Assembly: GCA_037952775.1 (NCBI GenBank)
Contig: JBANAY010000004.1
Location: 15,004,001 to 15,068,000 of the forward strand
Source: Clonostachys chloroleuca
Lineage: Eukaryota > Ascomycota > Sordariomycetes > Hypocreales > Bionectriaceae
DNA length: 64,000 bases
Reading direction: 5' to 3'
Of this stretch, positions 36,210 to 47,447 are shown piece after piece. The notes under the pieces were generated by a model. That model ran no database searches. It was not told the origin of the DNA and saw nothing but the letters and a program-made list of their open reading frames with translations. The position numbers were made by a program, and so were the translations under genes. Numbering within the stretch: position 1 is the first letter of the stretch; every line of letters starts with the position of its first letter.

Positions 36210-37127
36210 ATGGCGAGCCTCAAGACCATTTTCAAGCTCTCAAACAAGGGTACTTGTTTCGAAAACATCACCATAAACCCAAGGGATGGCACGCTCCTCG
36301 TGACCCGTGCCGACTGCCCGGAGGTCTGGCGCGTTGACCCTGTGACCGGGGAAGGGTCGTGCCTTGTAACGATCCCTGGTGTAGCCTCTGTCACTGGCAT
36401 CTATCGTCTTAGTGATCATACCTTTGCTCTAGGTGCGAGCAATTTCGACCCTGCCACCGGGCCCGAGGCTGGATCGCGGAGTATCTGGATCCTCGACCTG
36501 TTCCCAAACAACGAGCAGCCCGGCCTACGAAAGGCTGCCGCCATCCCGCCGATTGGCTTCCTCAACGGCATCGCCATGTGGAACGCTAACACAGTCTTAG
36601 CTACCGACTGTGCTAATGGAAAAGTCTATAGTGTCGACATCTCCAAGAAACATACTTTTGAGATTGCCCTTGAAGATGAGACCATGACAGTGCCCGCCGG
36701 GGCACCCCTGACCATCGGCATCAACGGCATCAAAGTCCACCGTACGCCGTCTCAAACATTTGTGTATTACACCACTACGATGCGGATGTCTGTGTATCGC
36801 GTGCCCGTCTCAGATGAGTTGAAAGCGATAGGACCAGTCGAGACTCTGCATTCCGGCTCGACCGTGGACGACTTTATCGTCTTAGAACGCAGTGACACGA
36901 TTTATCTATGCACTCACAACGAAAATGTGGTCCTCTCCATCTCGCCGGACCACCAGGAATCGAAAGCAGTGGCGGGGCATAAGAAGAAGATGGATCTTGC
37001 GGGATGCACGGCTTGTGTACTGAGGCAGGACGGAACAGGGCTCTATGTGTGTACAAACGGGGGCAATTCGGAACCTGTCGATGGGAAAACAGAGCCGGCA
37101 AGCATTGTAGAATTGGAGCTAGCTTAG
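36210..37127 (+). CDS. SMP-30/gluconolactonase-like six-bladed beta-propeller
   Basis: Intact single exon, 305 residues. Likely metal ligands of the SMP-30 fold are present: Glu18 (CFENITI), Asn119 (GFLNGIA), Asn172 (GINGIKV) and Asp220/221 (TVDDFIV). No signal peptide, so it is probably cytosolic. SMP-30-fold proteins are lactonases. In fungi, related propellers sit in metabolite clusters, and some are known as hetero-Diels-Alder enzymes of tropolone-sesquiterpenoid pathways. Whether this one is a hydrolase or a pericyclase cannot be decided from sequence. It is divergent from the FAD oxidase and convergent with a methyltransferase, forming a compact trio. Confidence 0.82.
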   Translation: MASLKTIFKLSNKGTCFENITINPRDGTLLVTRADCPEVWRVDPVTGEGSCLVTIPGVASVTGIYRLSDHTFALGASNFDPATGPEAGSRSIWILDLFPNNEQPGLRKAAAIPPIGFLNGIAMWNANTVLATDCANGKVYSVDISKKHTFEIALEDETMTVPAGAPLTIGINGIKVHRTPSQTFVYYTTTMRMSVYRVPVSDELKAIGPVETLHSGSTVDDFIVLERSDTIYLCTHNENVVLSISPDHQESKAVAGHKKKMDLAGCTACVLRQDGTGLYVCTNGGNSEPVDGKTEPASIVELELA

Positions 37128-37662
37128 AAGGAAGATGGAAATTGGGCAGCAATGCGCTGTAGAGAGCGATCCGGAGGTTTCGTATGGTCCGCAGGATGAC
37201 AATATCTGTGATTATATCAGACTTTTACCCTTTCATAAGAACCCGGGTCTTTTTTCAGGATGCCCGATATGTTCGGGCATGCTGTGATCATCGCCCGGTG
37301 ATGCTTGATTGCGGTCGCTCGCTCGGTCTCGGGGTCGTGTGTTCGGACTTGGAACTCCATATAGGCTAATTAGATGGAGCGCTGAGTCGCACAAATTTTC
37401 CAATTTTCCACATCTCTATAGTTCATAACTAACCGTTCGGCTAATGGCTTATGTTTCCCCCAACCCCTTGGGAAAGTGCTCGAAGCTACCGAACTTCGTT
37501 TTATTATAATAGACATGCCGGATCCGCGCTGAGCTGGTTTTTCAGTTACACGGACATGGTCCCAAGATGACTTCTGACTATCTACCTTTTTAGTTAATCG
37601 AGTAATGTGGCCGGTAAGCCGTGTAGTAACCCTTCCTACTGGAACATTTACACCATAGTCTC
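37128..37662. other. Convergent intergenic region
   Basis: Shared 3' region of the SMP-30-like gene and the methyltransferase. No gene is supported. Confidence 0.5.
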
Positions 37663-38478
37663 TTACTTCTCTGCGATGAAAATCCAGCAATTAGCTTGCA
37701 AGGCTCCTCTCTCCTGTTGTTCTTTGAGAATCGCTTTCTCAGCCTCCGCTCTCCACCGGGGCTTCTGTTCCTCAGCCCAAGCCATTGTTCCAACATTCTG
37801 CCAAAACGGCGTGTCGAACCGATCGACAAAGCTGCTCTGGTCCAGGATCCCAAAGGTATCATCGTGGCGGAAATGCTTAACCATCTCTGGCTTGAAGCCG
37901 CCAGCCACAAGCGTGTTGTGGCTTGTCTCTGGGAGAGACCACTTGCCCGGATCAAATCGTCTAATCTCTTCCTCTGGGCGTCCAACAGCCGTACTCGCTT
38001 CTTGGAACATGCGGGAGATGAAGTTGTCTCGCCATACAGTGAAAGCGGCTACACCACCTGGCTTGAGGACGCGGTAGATTTCAGCCGCTACTTTATCTGC
38101 CACCGCATCCGCAACAGCGAAAAGGGCATAGCTCATGATGACCAGGTCGAATTCGTTATCTGAGCACATGTGCAGATGTGAAGCATCTCCGACATATCCT
38201 TTGGCGGTCTCCCATTGTCGCACTTCCTTGTTTTCATTGAAAGCCTCAATGAAATTCGGACCAATGTCAACCCCGACCACTTTAGGGGGCTTGATATTCT
38301 GAGCTGAGCATTGCTCGTAGATGATTCTGGTTACTGTACCCGAGCCGCAAGCCAAGTCCAACACGGACATGTCGCTTTGGATTTTAGGGACATGGTTGTC
38401 AAGAATATCCAATACAGACCGCCGGGCCTCAACGATAGTAGCCTCTTCGTAGAGATGAGCAAAAGAGTTGAGAGCCAT
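37663..38478 (-). CDS. Class I SAM-dependent methyltransferase
   Basis: Intact single exon, 271 residues. Motif I VLDLACGSGTVTRI (about 39-52), acidic loop VVGVDIGPNF, motif around FDLVIMSYALFAVAD, and post-motif RVLKPGGVAAFTVW place it in methyltransferase family 11/25. It has no membrane segment. Such enzymes methylate O, N or C of small molecules, and several occur in fungal metabolite clusters. Its position beside the propeller and the FAD oxidase suggests a tailoring role (inference). Confidence 0.88.
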   Translation of the reverse strand: MALNSFAHLYEEATIVEARRSVLDILDNHVPKIQSDMSVLDLACGSGTVTRIIYEQCSAQNIKPPKVVGVDIGPNFIEAFNENKEVRQWETAKGYVGDASHLHMCSDNEFDLVIMSYALFAVADAVADKVAAEIYRVLKPGGVAAFTVWRDNFISRMFQEASTAVGRPEEEIRRFDPGKWSLPETSHNTLVAGGFKPEMVKHFRHDDTFGILDQSSFVDRFDTPFWQNVGTMAWAEEQKPRWRAEAEKAILKEQQERGALQANCWIFIAEK

Positions 38479-39479
38479 GTTGTCGAGTAGGATCTACGTC
38501 TTAGCGAGCCTGTAGTCTCCAGCTATTTAGAAGGAGGTGTTGGAGAAAAGAAAGTTCAGAAGCTATGCATTGATACTATACCTTCAAACCATCTAATACA
38601 GTTCAGTTTTCAGGAGCAGATATTCAGATGGTCCCCGAATAAGTCTCCGAATAAGTTTCCGAAGAAGTCTCCGAAGATGTCTCTGAGTAAGCGGCTCAAA
38701 GATGTCGCAAAAACAAGCCATTTGTGGTCGTCGTAAACTTTATTAGTGGAGTTAAAGTCTTGAAGGCGGGTGTCGAACTACACTAGCTTCTTTTCAGCTT
38801 ATGTATCTACCCTAAGCTTTCACTGTGTTCTCTTTCATTGCGTCTTAAAAGGTCAAGAAATATTTCTATTCGGTAAATGGTCCTTCGACGAGCGGCTCGT
38901 GCTAACAGAGAGTGAGTCATCGCTATGAAAGTCTCCAGGCTTTTGCTTTTGCATGACTGTAGTCTTTGGATAGCAAGGCTTTCTTTTCTTAACCTTTCGT
39001 GTTTATTGTGTTGGGATGTCAAGTAGCATCTTCTATTGTTGTTCTCAGTTCCATACTGGAACTATCCCTGGTATCTACTTTGAATGACCTATCATTTCTA
39101 AGTAATGAACAATTTGTTATTTGTAGGAAACAACAGTATTGATCCTTCCTTTGGCGAGAGTCGCGGTGAAAGTTATTTAGGCTCCCTAATATTGTCCTAA
39201 AGCGGAAGGATCAAGTCTGGGCAATGGGTTCATAATTGCCTCGATTGGTTGCTTACCTTCGTGGAGCCCAAATTGACGCTTTGATCCACGCACCTGAATC
39301 AGGTAATTACCTGAACTGAGCAAGGTAAAGGCAACTAACTGCACGGACTACCTAGGTAGATGGTTTGCTGACAAATGGAATGTCAGACTAAACTAGAAAC
39401 CGGTATGTATTTTTACTATCTTCTATTCCAACTGATCCATACCCCTATGTTTATCTTACTTACACAGGAGCGTGTAGCT
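38479..39479. other. Intergenic
   Basis: No gene is supported. It contains the 12-bp tandem array listed separately. Confidence 0.45.
38632..38691 (+). repeat. Five 12-bp tandem repeats
   Basis: Units TCCCCGAATAAG, TCTCCGAATAAG, TTTCCGAAGAAG, TCTCCGAAGATG and TCTCTGAGTAAG. The period is a multiple of three. One plus frame reads S/F-P-x-K repeats and stays open for about 18 codons beyond the array, so this may be a scrap of a repeat-bearing coding sequence. Confidence 0.7.
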
Positions 39480-40469
39480 ATGGTGAAGGTTCAATTCATC
39501 GTTGTATCTGATCTCTCTGACTTGACTTCGGTCCATACAAAGAAGGTAGCACGGAAGCACTCGGCTCGGGAAGCGCACGCTCGAGAGAGACGAACACGGA
39601 CGGTCAATTTCCAAACACGACACCGTCATTTCCAACAGCCCCTCCCCGACGTAACCCGAGCAGTACTGTCAGCTGAGAGACACGATTCCGAGTTGTTGTT
39701 GCCGAGCCCGGTGGACCTCGTCTCCGCACACCGGAATGACCCCTTTGATACTTTCGCCCTCCCAATGGGGCGCAAGGAGCAACTCCTCTTTGATCATTGT
39801 AAGATAGACAAATTCGCCAAGACTGTTTATCAGTCCTGGTTGTCCATCGGCACATGTGTTAATTGAGTTCCTAGATGTCATGACCGCCATCCCGTGCTTG
39901 AATGCCAACTGTAACAAATATTTGGGCCTCAAAGACTATGCCGACACCATGACCCGAGAATGGATACGGCTCGCTATAACAGACTGCGGCTTTATATATG
40001 GGGTCTTCCTATCTTCATGCCGCCATCTGTCTCAAAGCTTCAAAGACGACCCCGTCGAGGGGGAGCAGCACTATATGCAGCTGGCCACGGAGTACAAGCT
40101 TGCGTGCTTGCGCACCGTGATAAATGCCTTACCTACAGTTCAATCCACCCTTCAAGTAGACTATACAACCATAGCCAAGGCAATGCTTCTTGGTCTTGAC
40201 GAGGTGAGCTTGCGCTTGTTTTGTAGTAGCCTTGGATAGTCCAAGTCACTAAATGCCAGACGCAAACCTAGATTTGGATGTCGAATTATGGTGCGATGCG
40301 TTGGCATCTATTTGGGGCAATCAAGCTGGTTAGTCTAGCTGGAGGCCCAGAGGTTCTCGGTAGGGATGGCTTTCTTTTCTGCATCTTTGTACAGATTTGC
40401 AAGGCCACTGGGATGGCGGGTCTGGCGACCATGTGGACACCTCCGACCTTACGGGACTTGATTGCATGA
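39480..40469 (+). pseudogene. Fungal transcription-factor-like gene without zinc cluster, frame broken
   Basis: The start MVKVQFIVVSDLSDL...KKVARKHSAREAHARERRTR and the segment NDPFDTFALPMGRKEQLLFDH are typical of a large fungal family annotated as transcription-factor-domain proteins that lack an N-terminal Zn2Cys6 cluster. After one base too many near 39,855 (GTGTTAATTGAG), the protein continues EFLDVMTAIPCLNANCNKY, MTREWIRLAITDCGFIYGVF and ATEYKLACLRTVINALPTV. A 68-nt intron (40204-40271) follows, then IWMSNYGAMRWHLFGAIKLV to a stop at 40,469. It is about 320 residues, shorter than the 400-550 usual for the family, so the C-terminus may be lost. If alive it could be a local regulator, but that is only inference. 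Confidence 0.55.
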
Positions 40470-41084
40470 TTACCAAGAATCCGTTCAGCACTTTATCTTT
40501 AATAGATTCTAGTATTTCTTGAAGACTGTATTTCTCTACCATGGAAACCCGTGAGGGCTAATGGCATGTAGTTAGTTAGTTGAGCATCAGAGAGAGGAGA
40601 AGGGGGAGTATCAGAGACGATCGGGTTCTTCACAATGTTGTGTCGTTGCTTATCTGGTCTCTGATATATCAGGCAGACAGACTTTCCAGCTTCACAACTA
40701 TCGCTTTGCAGAGTAGTAGACAGCTAGGTCAAAGTGATAGCCATAGCTCGTCATAACGACAGATAATGATAATACTGATTTCTACAGGAGTCACCTGCCC
40801 ACTTGTATATCAGTGAATATCTATGAAGTAGGATTAACACCTATTACTAGCCTCTAATGTAGTCACTTACCATAGATCCTATGCAATGTCCAGAGGTACC
40901 CCTTTCCATGTATGGTACTCTCTCACAAGAGTGACTACTTAACCTTACCGCAGCTTCAAAGATCTAGTCCTATTAGCCACCAAGACATCGGAAGTAAAGA
41001 TGTTCTAACTCAAATAGCACACTCGTTATACACTCGAATAACATAAAAATTTGCCTATGCCAGAGAAAACGAGCAAGCCTAAAT
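40470..41084. other. Intergenic
   Basis: No feature recognised between the convergent ends of the transcription-factor-like gene and the carboxylesterase. Confidence 0.5.
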
Positions 41085-42868
41085 CTAGAGTGCTGCATCG
41101 TTCGGAAGGGTTTTCACCAGTGCAATGGCCTCGGATCTCCAATTGTCTGGTTGCACGTGAACACCATCCAAAGCACTAAAGACAATGTTCTTAGGTTCAT
41201 TCGGTGAGTATGTTGGCCACTTGACACCCATGTCTTGCACTATATACATATTCATTAGCAGTGCTCAGGAAACACTGATCTGGCCTGTTATCTACCTTGA
41301 TGGAAGTTTGGCGACTTGTTGACTGCAAAGCTAATCCACATGCGGCTCATGGTCCTTGCAAGCCTTTTGTGTTTGTTGCGCAAGTTTCGATCAGCGGGAA
41401 AAGGGTCACCATCCCAGCCAACCCCATCTTCGTTGCCAAAGACGTAGGGGATTTCCTGAAAGTGCGCTGCGCCAAGCTCGGTTGCATTAACGCTAGCAGG
41501 GACGGTATCAAAGAAGTAGCTGTAGCTTGGAACTCCTTTCGCAGCCCAGGCTTCGGCCGCGAACCGGCGCCCAGCCATGAATTGCACATCTGTGAGCCAA
41601 AGGGACGTCTTGCCATATTGAGCCCCATAAGCGGTGCCTGGGTTTGGTGCAACAGTACCCAGGCCTGCAATGGAAGGGTCATTGACTTCATTGTCATATA
41701 AACTGGACCAAGCTTGCATAAGATCTGAAGGGATAACACCCCCAGCCCAGGTGTTATGGATAATATTTGAGAAATCCTCATCGCTGTTGATAGGAAACGG
41801 CGCAATTAAGCGAGTAAAAGAAGTACACTCATTACGGTTGGCCCCAATCAGCAGAGGGACACGGATAAACTGACCACGCTCAAGCTGAGCTTGACTTGAA
41901 TTTGCAATAAGTTGGCCATCAATAACCATGCTTACAGGCAAGCCCACGCTTGCAGCATTTAGTTTTGTCGCAGGAACTTGGCGCAGGCAATTCAATGGAT
42001 CATTCGTGCCTTGACAACCCGTAGCTTCGAGAACGGCATTGAAATCTGCTTCTCGCTTGGTAGAGTTGCGGTTCACCGCGCCCTCAGTGTAAGGACCACC
42101 ACTCTGCGCAATGGCGCTGCTAAAGAGGCCGTCGTCCCGGCCACCATACGCGAGCAGATGGAAACCGACGGAGAATGCGCCGGCAGACTCGCCCATAATA
42201 GTCACACGTTGCGGATCCCCCCAAAATTGACGGATGTTCTCCTGAATCCAGGCCAGGGCTTGTCGCTGGTCATAGAGTGCGATGTTTGCCAAGCCATCTT
42301 GTTCGATCGCAGATCCCGCCAACATACCGAAAGCGCCCAGACGGTAGTTTAAACTAACGAATATAAGTGGCGTACCCATATCAACAGAGTTGCCAACAAT
42401 GAAGGAGCCATTGTATCGGGGCTCATTAGCACTACCCTCAGCGAATCCCCCACCCGGAAACCATACAAGCACAGGCAGCTTGGCATCTCTTCCTGTCCCT
42501 GAGGGCCGGATAATGTTCAGTTGTAGACAGTCCTCGCTATATTCGACTCCTGGTACAGTCTGAGAGTACCCGAGGAGCCCGATGTTATTGCCATAACACC
42601 AGGGTCCGTACGAGGTGGCCAACCGCGTCTCGTTCCATGCAGTCGGGGGAGTAGCCCTGCGCAGTCTTAGTTCTCCCACTGGAGGGGATGCATAAGGCAC
42701 ACCGAGGAAATAGTCTTGCTCATAGGTAGGGCTCTGGAGGCCAAGAAGTGTCCCGTTTCGGAGCGTAACAATTGGCTGACGGGCCCTAGGAACCGCATTG
42801 GGCAGGGAAAGGGCAACATGAATAAGGCTCATGAAAAGAAGCATGGCAACACGCTTGGAGTACATCAT
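41085..42868 (-). CDS. Secreted type-B carboxylesterase, two exons
   Basis: Exons 42868-41296 and 41239-41085 (56-nt intron) give 575 residues. Signal peptide MMYSKRVAMLLFMSLIHVALS. Carboxylesterase/cholinesterase features: GVPYASPPVGELR, SEDCLQLNI, oxyanion PGGGF (about 138-142), nucleophile GESAG with Ser228, acid Glu347 in GANRNECTSF, and His in DGVHVQPDN in the last exon. Several N-glycosylation sequons fit secretion. The family hydrolyses a wide range of esters and lipids. The frame is intact and the length is normal. Reading past the first exon without splicing would lose the catalytic His. Confidence 0.92.
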
Positions 42869-44282
42869 GCAAAAGTGGAGCTTTGTAATGGCTTAACAAC
42901 TTAGACTCAGGAAGGTCATCTAGCTACGGTATAATCTCTACTTATATTCTACGCGAAAGTCAGAGTAAACCGCTACATGATTCAGCTTCGAGGTAGATTT
43001 ATCAGCATTCATCAGCATCAATCTCAGGCCCTGCGTATTCATTAGCTGAGGTAAATAAGCTGCCAAGCATTGGGCGTATCTGTCGGTATCAGCATCGGTA
43101 GCTGAGTGACCGATTTGCGTCAGTAACGATATTAGGGGGTTCAATTATTAGACTTATTCATGATTTTCGTACGAGCACTCGACCTCGCGCTCGCGACTTC
43201 AGGCTCTCCGATCTCAGAGAAAGATATCGGAATGGAAAAATGGTAAAATTCCGCGAGCCGGATGCCAGGGGGGCTGGCTGGGATCGCACCTATCCCCTGT
43301 CTAGGGAACAGGAAGGGCAGCCGACACGCAATAACAGCGTCAAGCATTGCAAATTCCCCGGAGTTATTCTGTTTTCCGCTCCGACTTCTCGTGTTGGGCT
43401 TAGATTATAAAAGGATCATCGTCGTCCTGACATGCGTATAGAATCAGAGATGCACCATGACGCCCATAGGCAACGTACAGCCTTCTCGCAGCTTTTCCTG
43501 AGGTCGGTAGAGGGGCTAAGTTCGAGCAGGTGGTCCTTGATGTCTACAAGGCCAATGTGCCAAAGACCTACTTCATTCAGGAGAAGTTACTTAAGAACAT
43601 GCGTCTGATTGGTGATTGTGGTTAATTTGGTGGAGAGAGTCCGGACGAAAGTAACAGTGTTGTGGAAGAAGCCCTGTCAACGTGAGAGGACCACCTGAAA
43701 AGAACAGAATCATTCGCTGACCTTACGTAAAAGGAACAACGAAGAGTACTTGAAAATGTTCAACGGGTCGAGTAGTAGTAGCAAAGAAGAGATTTTATTT
43801 CAAAAGTCTTTTGTAAATTACCTAGGGTATTGCCACGAAGAATCAACCTAAGATAGAATAAATTCGTAACATATATTGTGCAATGAAATGTTTACATAAT
43901 CGCTTATAGTAGTACAGCATACACAGCCGCGGTCACAATTACCAACAAATCTTATTAGAAGCAGAGAGCGTCCTGCATTAGTGTTTCGGGACTTCTGCTC
44001 CTATGCAGAAAATATTATACAAAAGGTCCTTCCAAGCAATCCAATAGCTTCGGGCCCAGAGCGAGAACTGCCAATCTCTGTACATTCGGGTGTTAATACC
44101 GGTTTTGAGGTCAACGAACCACGATGTACAATCTGTTGTCCAAACCAAATCCTTGCACTTCTTCTGAAGCCAATTGTGATCGATTATTGCCAAGCAATAG
44201 CTTCGGGGTTCACTATAGATAGTCGGCGCGGTTAGTGCGAGTTGTGTTTGATCCTGACGCTTAACTTACAGCCAAATGAGTT
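42869..44282. other. Gene-poor region
   Basis: No intact gene. Around 43,500-43,625 (plus) an open stretch reads KFEQVVLDVYKANVPKTYFI and then QEKLLKNMRLIGDCG before a stop, a probable coding scrap that I cannot assign. Near 43,262-43,325 the minus strand has a tRNA-anticodon-like hairpin but no T-arm. Confidence 0.4.
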
Positions 44283-44483
44283 CATTATGGGCCGGATGAC
44301 TCGCATCGTGAAGTTGACTTGACACTCGACGGTGACAGAACCTTGATAGATGCATTAATGCCCTTCATTGACACTCTCGGCCTCAAAGGTGATATCAAGA
44401 AGGCCCCAAAAGCTGTTCGTGAGGGTGCGGAGAGGACAAAGTTTATACAAGCCAGTCTTAGAAGAACAGCCCACGTTGGTTGA
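44283..44483 (+). pseudogene. Unassigned coding remnant
   Basis: A 66-codon stretch HYGPDDSHREVDLTLDGD...LIDALMPFIDTLGLKGDIKK...GAERTKFIQASLRRTAHVG ends at a stop. It has protein-like composition and helical pattern but no start codon in place and no family I can name. It may be one exon of a degraded gene. Confidence 0.3.
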
Positions 44484-46078
44484 GAGCCCGAATGGATTGG
44501 GAAGATGCAAGATCTTGGAGTATAGGGCTTGCAAGAGTTGTTAGATGTTCTGGCTTGTGCATTTTGATCCTTTTCATAGTAGGCGTTGGTATTAGAATGG
44601 TGTTATATGTAGGAATCTATCTATCCGCTCATCAACTGAGAACAGAAGTCTGCCATAAAACCTATGATAATTAAATATCTGTTGAAGTGGTTCAGAGATT
44701 TCGTTCGTGCCGTGATAGGCTGCTCACATTGGCAAAAGAGCCTGCTAAGATGACGCCGCAGTCTACGTAAGTACCGCCAGACATATCCTCGTAGCTCGGA
44801 TGATCTACTGGCTGCACCAATCCTATAATCCAGCGCCTAGTAGCGCAAGTCCAGGGTCAGCGAGACTCGCGGCCGTTGTTCTACGAAAGCTTCGCTATCG
44901 CAGATTCCCAGTACAACAGGCAAGAGAACAGCACCTCGGAAGGCATGGCGATGCTACACGATTCCGGCTTCTTCCCCATCATTACTTTAAACGCAATCCG
45001 CGTCCCCTACCTAGAAACTCGGTCACTTGCTATATAACCGTTAGCTATTCTGGGCGCCCTCAGACACGCCAGATACCTGATGCGCGCTTTGTCTATTTCT
45101 TCAACAGCCTGTGGCATATTAGGGCTCATTGCCGCAATATTTTCCCCTGTGACGCCCCAGTCGATTATTATGTGTTGGGACAGTTACACAAGAACCAAGC
45201 GATCAGAACACGTAGGCACGGAGAGCTGAAGTTTGCTAGTTGAAGTAGAATTGATCAAAGAAGCAAGTTTGCTACTATGTCATGAAATTTCCCAATTGAA
45301 CTCTTTATTCATCAAATAAAAGCAGTATCATTGTACAATATAACCCTGCTAATCAGGCTATACCATCTGATAGCCATCGAGGATCTGGGTCATGTCATAG
45401 CTCCCTCTAATAGGACACTTCGTTGATATGGCGCGAAGCAAAGCGGCCATTAAGGTGAAAGGCGTTTTAGGAGAAAGTGACGCGCCAACGAAGTAGATCC
45501 ACTGTCTTCTGCAAGGTATCCCGGCACTCGAGAGGCTGGTCAATGGCATTACTTGATGCCGGCTACAGCTTCAGAAATCGAACACCCGGTTCACGCCAGA
45601 AACGGATTTGGGCGGCGAGGTTTGGCAGGGTTAACTGTTGAGGCAGTCTATTCCGCAATTCAAATACCAAAATATGAGCTGATTGGCTAATATGATGAAA
45701 ATGCGAGGGTAATTTTCGCTGAATATACGATGAAGAAAATATGATCCGAGACGCATCGTCAACAGTGTGAGATGCCAAGACTTGAGACTTCCTGTTTAGG
45801 AGATGGTCAAGGGCCGGGGTTTGAAATGATTTGTAAACCTGCAACATCTACATAGACATTAATAATGGTGCTATGCTGAACAGAATGGAGGCTCCGCCAG
45901 CATCCGGTGAAGAGAGTTTCGATGCATAGAGCAGATACAAAATGTAGTTAGGAAGGAAATAAGAACTCGAGACAGAAATGTATATATAGCACGCCAGTTT
46001 CTGCCTCTAGTCCACCAACATCATCACTGCTACATCTTTTACAACCTATTCATCCAGAACCAAATCCCCTTCTCAATC
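44484..46078. other. Gene-poor region with coding-like scraps
   Basis: At 44,800-45,240 one plus frame reads FYESFAIADSQYN...GFFPIITLNAIRVPYLETRSLAI, a stop, then a hydrophobic stretch ILGALRHARYLMRALSIS. At 45,563-45,847 the minus strand has a 94-codon frame. None shows a recognisable domain. I leave them unassigned. Confidence 0.35.
45981..45988 (+). promoter_or_regulatory. TATA box of the second epoxide hydrolase
   Basis: TATATATA, 98 bp upstream of the ATG at 46,079. Confidence 0.5.
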
Positions 46079-47447
46079 ATGCATTCCAAAATATCGACTT
46101 TGATTCTCACCCTCGCCGGTAGAGCCTTTGCTGCACGGCATCTTCCGTTCAACCTGCCAAACGTAACTTCACCTACGCCTTTCAAACTCGAGGTTGACCA
46201 AGATGTCATCAACTTTGCCAAAGAACGGGCAAGCACCTTTCGTGTCACGCAAAGTGTTTATCCAGGCCTGACTACCGAGGGTGGTTCTACTGAACGAATG
46301 TCCGAGCTGGCCAAGTACTGGGCAGAAGAGTATGATTGGGAAGCCCAGTTGGTCAAGATCAACCAACTCCAGCACTTTGCGACTACTGTTCCCGGCAATC
46401 GTGCCTATGACGCCCCTATTCCTCTTCATTTCACTCATCATCCATCCCCCAACAAGACCGCCATCCCACTGCTCTTCATCCACGGATGGCCATCCAGTCA
46501 TCTGGAGTGGGTGAAGCTCATTGAGCCATTGTCCGACGCCTTCCACATCATCGCTGCCGATATTCCTGGTTTTGGCTTCAGCCCGGCGCCCACCCAGCCC
46601 GGTCTTGGCCCGCGCGAAGTAGGAATCGCGTTCGACTCTTTGATGAAGCAGTTGGGCTATGAGACCTACGGCACCGCCATCACAGACATTGGGTGGCTCG
46701 TCGGACAATGGATGGCTGTCGACGTAGCTAACAGTCTCATCGGTTACTTGACCGATTTTCAGCTAAACACCGTCACAGACGAAGATTTGGAGCGGGTGGC
46801 GAAAAACGAGACAACGGCCGAGGAAAACGACTTCATTGCATCGACTCTGGCATTCGCCAACGACCACTTTGCCTACTCCAGCATTCAAGGTCAGGGCCCC
46901 TTGACACTGGGCTGGGCCATGTCTGATAGCCCGGTGGGTGTTGCTGGCTGGTACTGGGATCTCAGGGAGTTGTCCAGTGCTGGCAACCATTACTCGTATG
47001 ACGAGATCATCACAGACGCGTTGGTTAATTGGATCCAAGACCCGTATAACAATTTCCGAATCTACGTGGAGTCTCTGAAGGTGGGCAAAACAACATACGC
47101 ATACTCAATCCGCCGCTCGAGTTCGGCTAGCTAAAGTATGATTTAAAAATAGCCCGAGACTCTCAACTTCCCCAAGAGCAATATCCCAGCCGGCATCACC
47201 CAATGGTCACTCGAGGGTGGACCATTCCCCGAACTCGCAAACTTCGCATTCGCTGTCAGTATATCCCTCTCCATCGTGTTGCCAACATAAAATGGTTTCC
47301 ACTAACACTCAGTAGCCGCGAGACTGGGCAGAGCGTACAGCCAATGTCGTCTTCTTCCGGCGCCACGACTTTGGCGGCCACTTTCCCGCCCTGCACGCCC
47401 CCGAAGCTTTCGCTGAGGATATTCGAGGGTTCTACTCTAGCCTATAG
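46079..47447 (+). pseudogene. Secreted epoxide hydrolase (EHN type) with broken 3' part
   Basis: The first 340 codons are clean: signal peptide MHSKISTLILTLAGRAFAA, EHN region TPFKLEVDQDVINFAKERA, oxyanion HGWPSSHLEW, PGFGFSPAP and nucleophile region ITDIGWLVG. After KVGKTTYAYS the frame is lost near 47,105. The next frame gives PPLEFG, a TAG at 47,128-47,130 (Gln expected), LKYDLKIARDS, then another shift near the C4 run 47,170-47,173 into FPKSNIPAGITQWSLEGGPF. A 61-nt intron (47255-47315) and a clean last exon, PRDWAERTANVVFFRRHDFG through GHFPALHAPEAF with the catalytic His, end at 47,447. Two shifts plus nonsense indicate a pseudogene. Unlike the intact paralogue at 22-24 kb, this one carries a secretion signal. 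Confidence 0.8.

Noticed and set aside
43255..43330. tRNA-like hairpin on the minus strand (stem CCTGT/ACAGG with a 7-nt loop)
   Set aside because: Position 33 is C instead of T, and no TTCRA-type T-arm or matching acceptor stem follows, so it is not a convincing tRNA.
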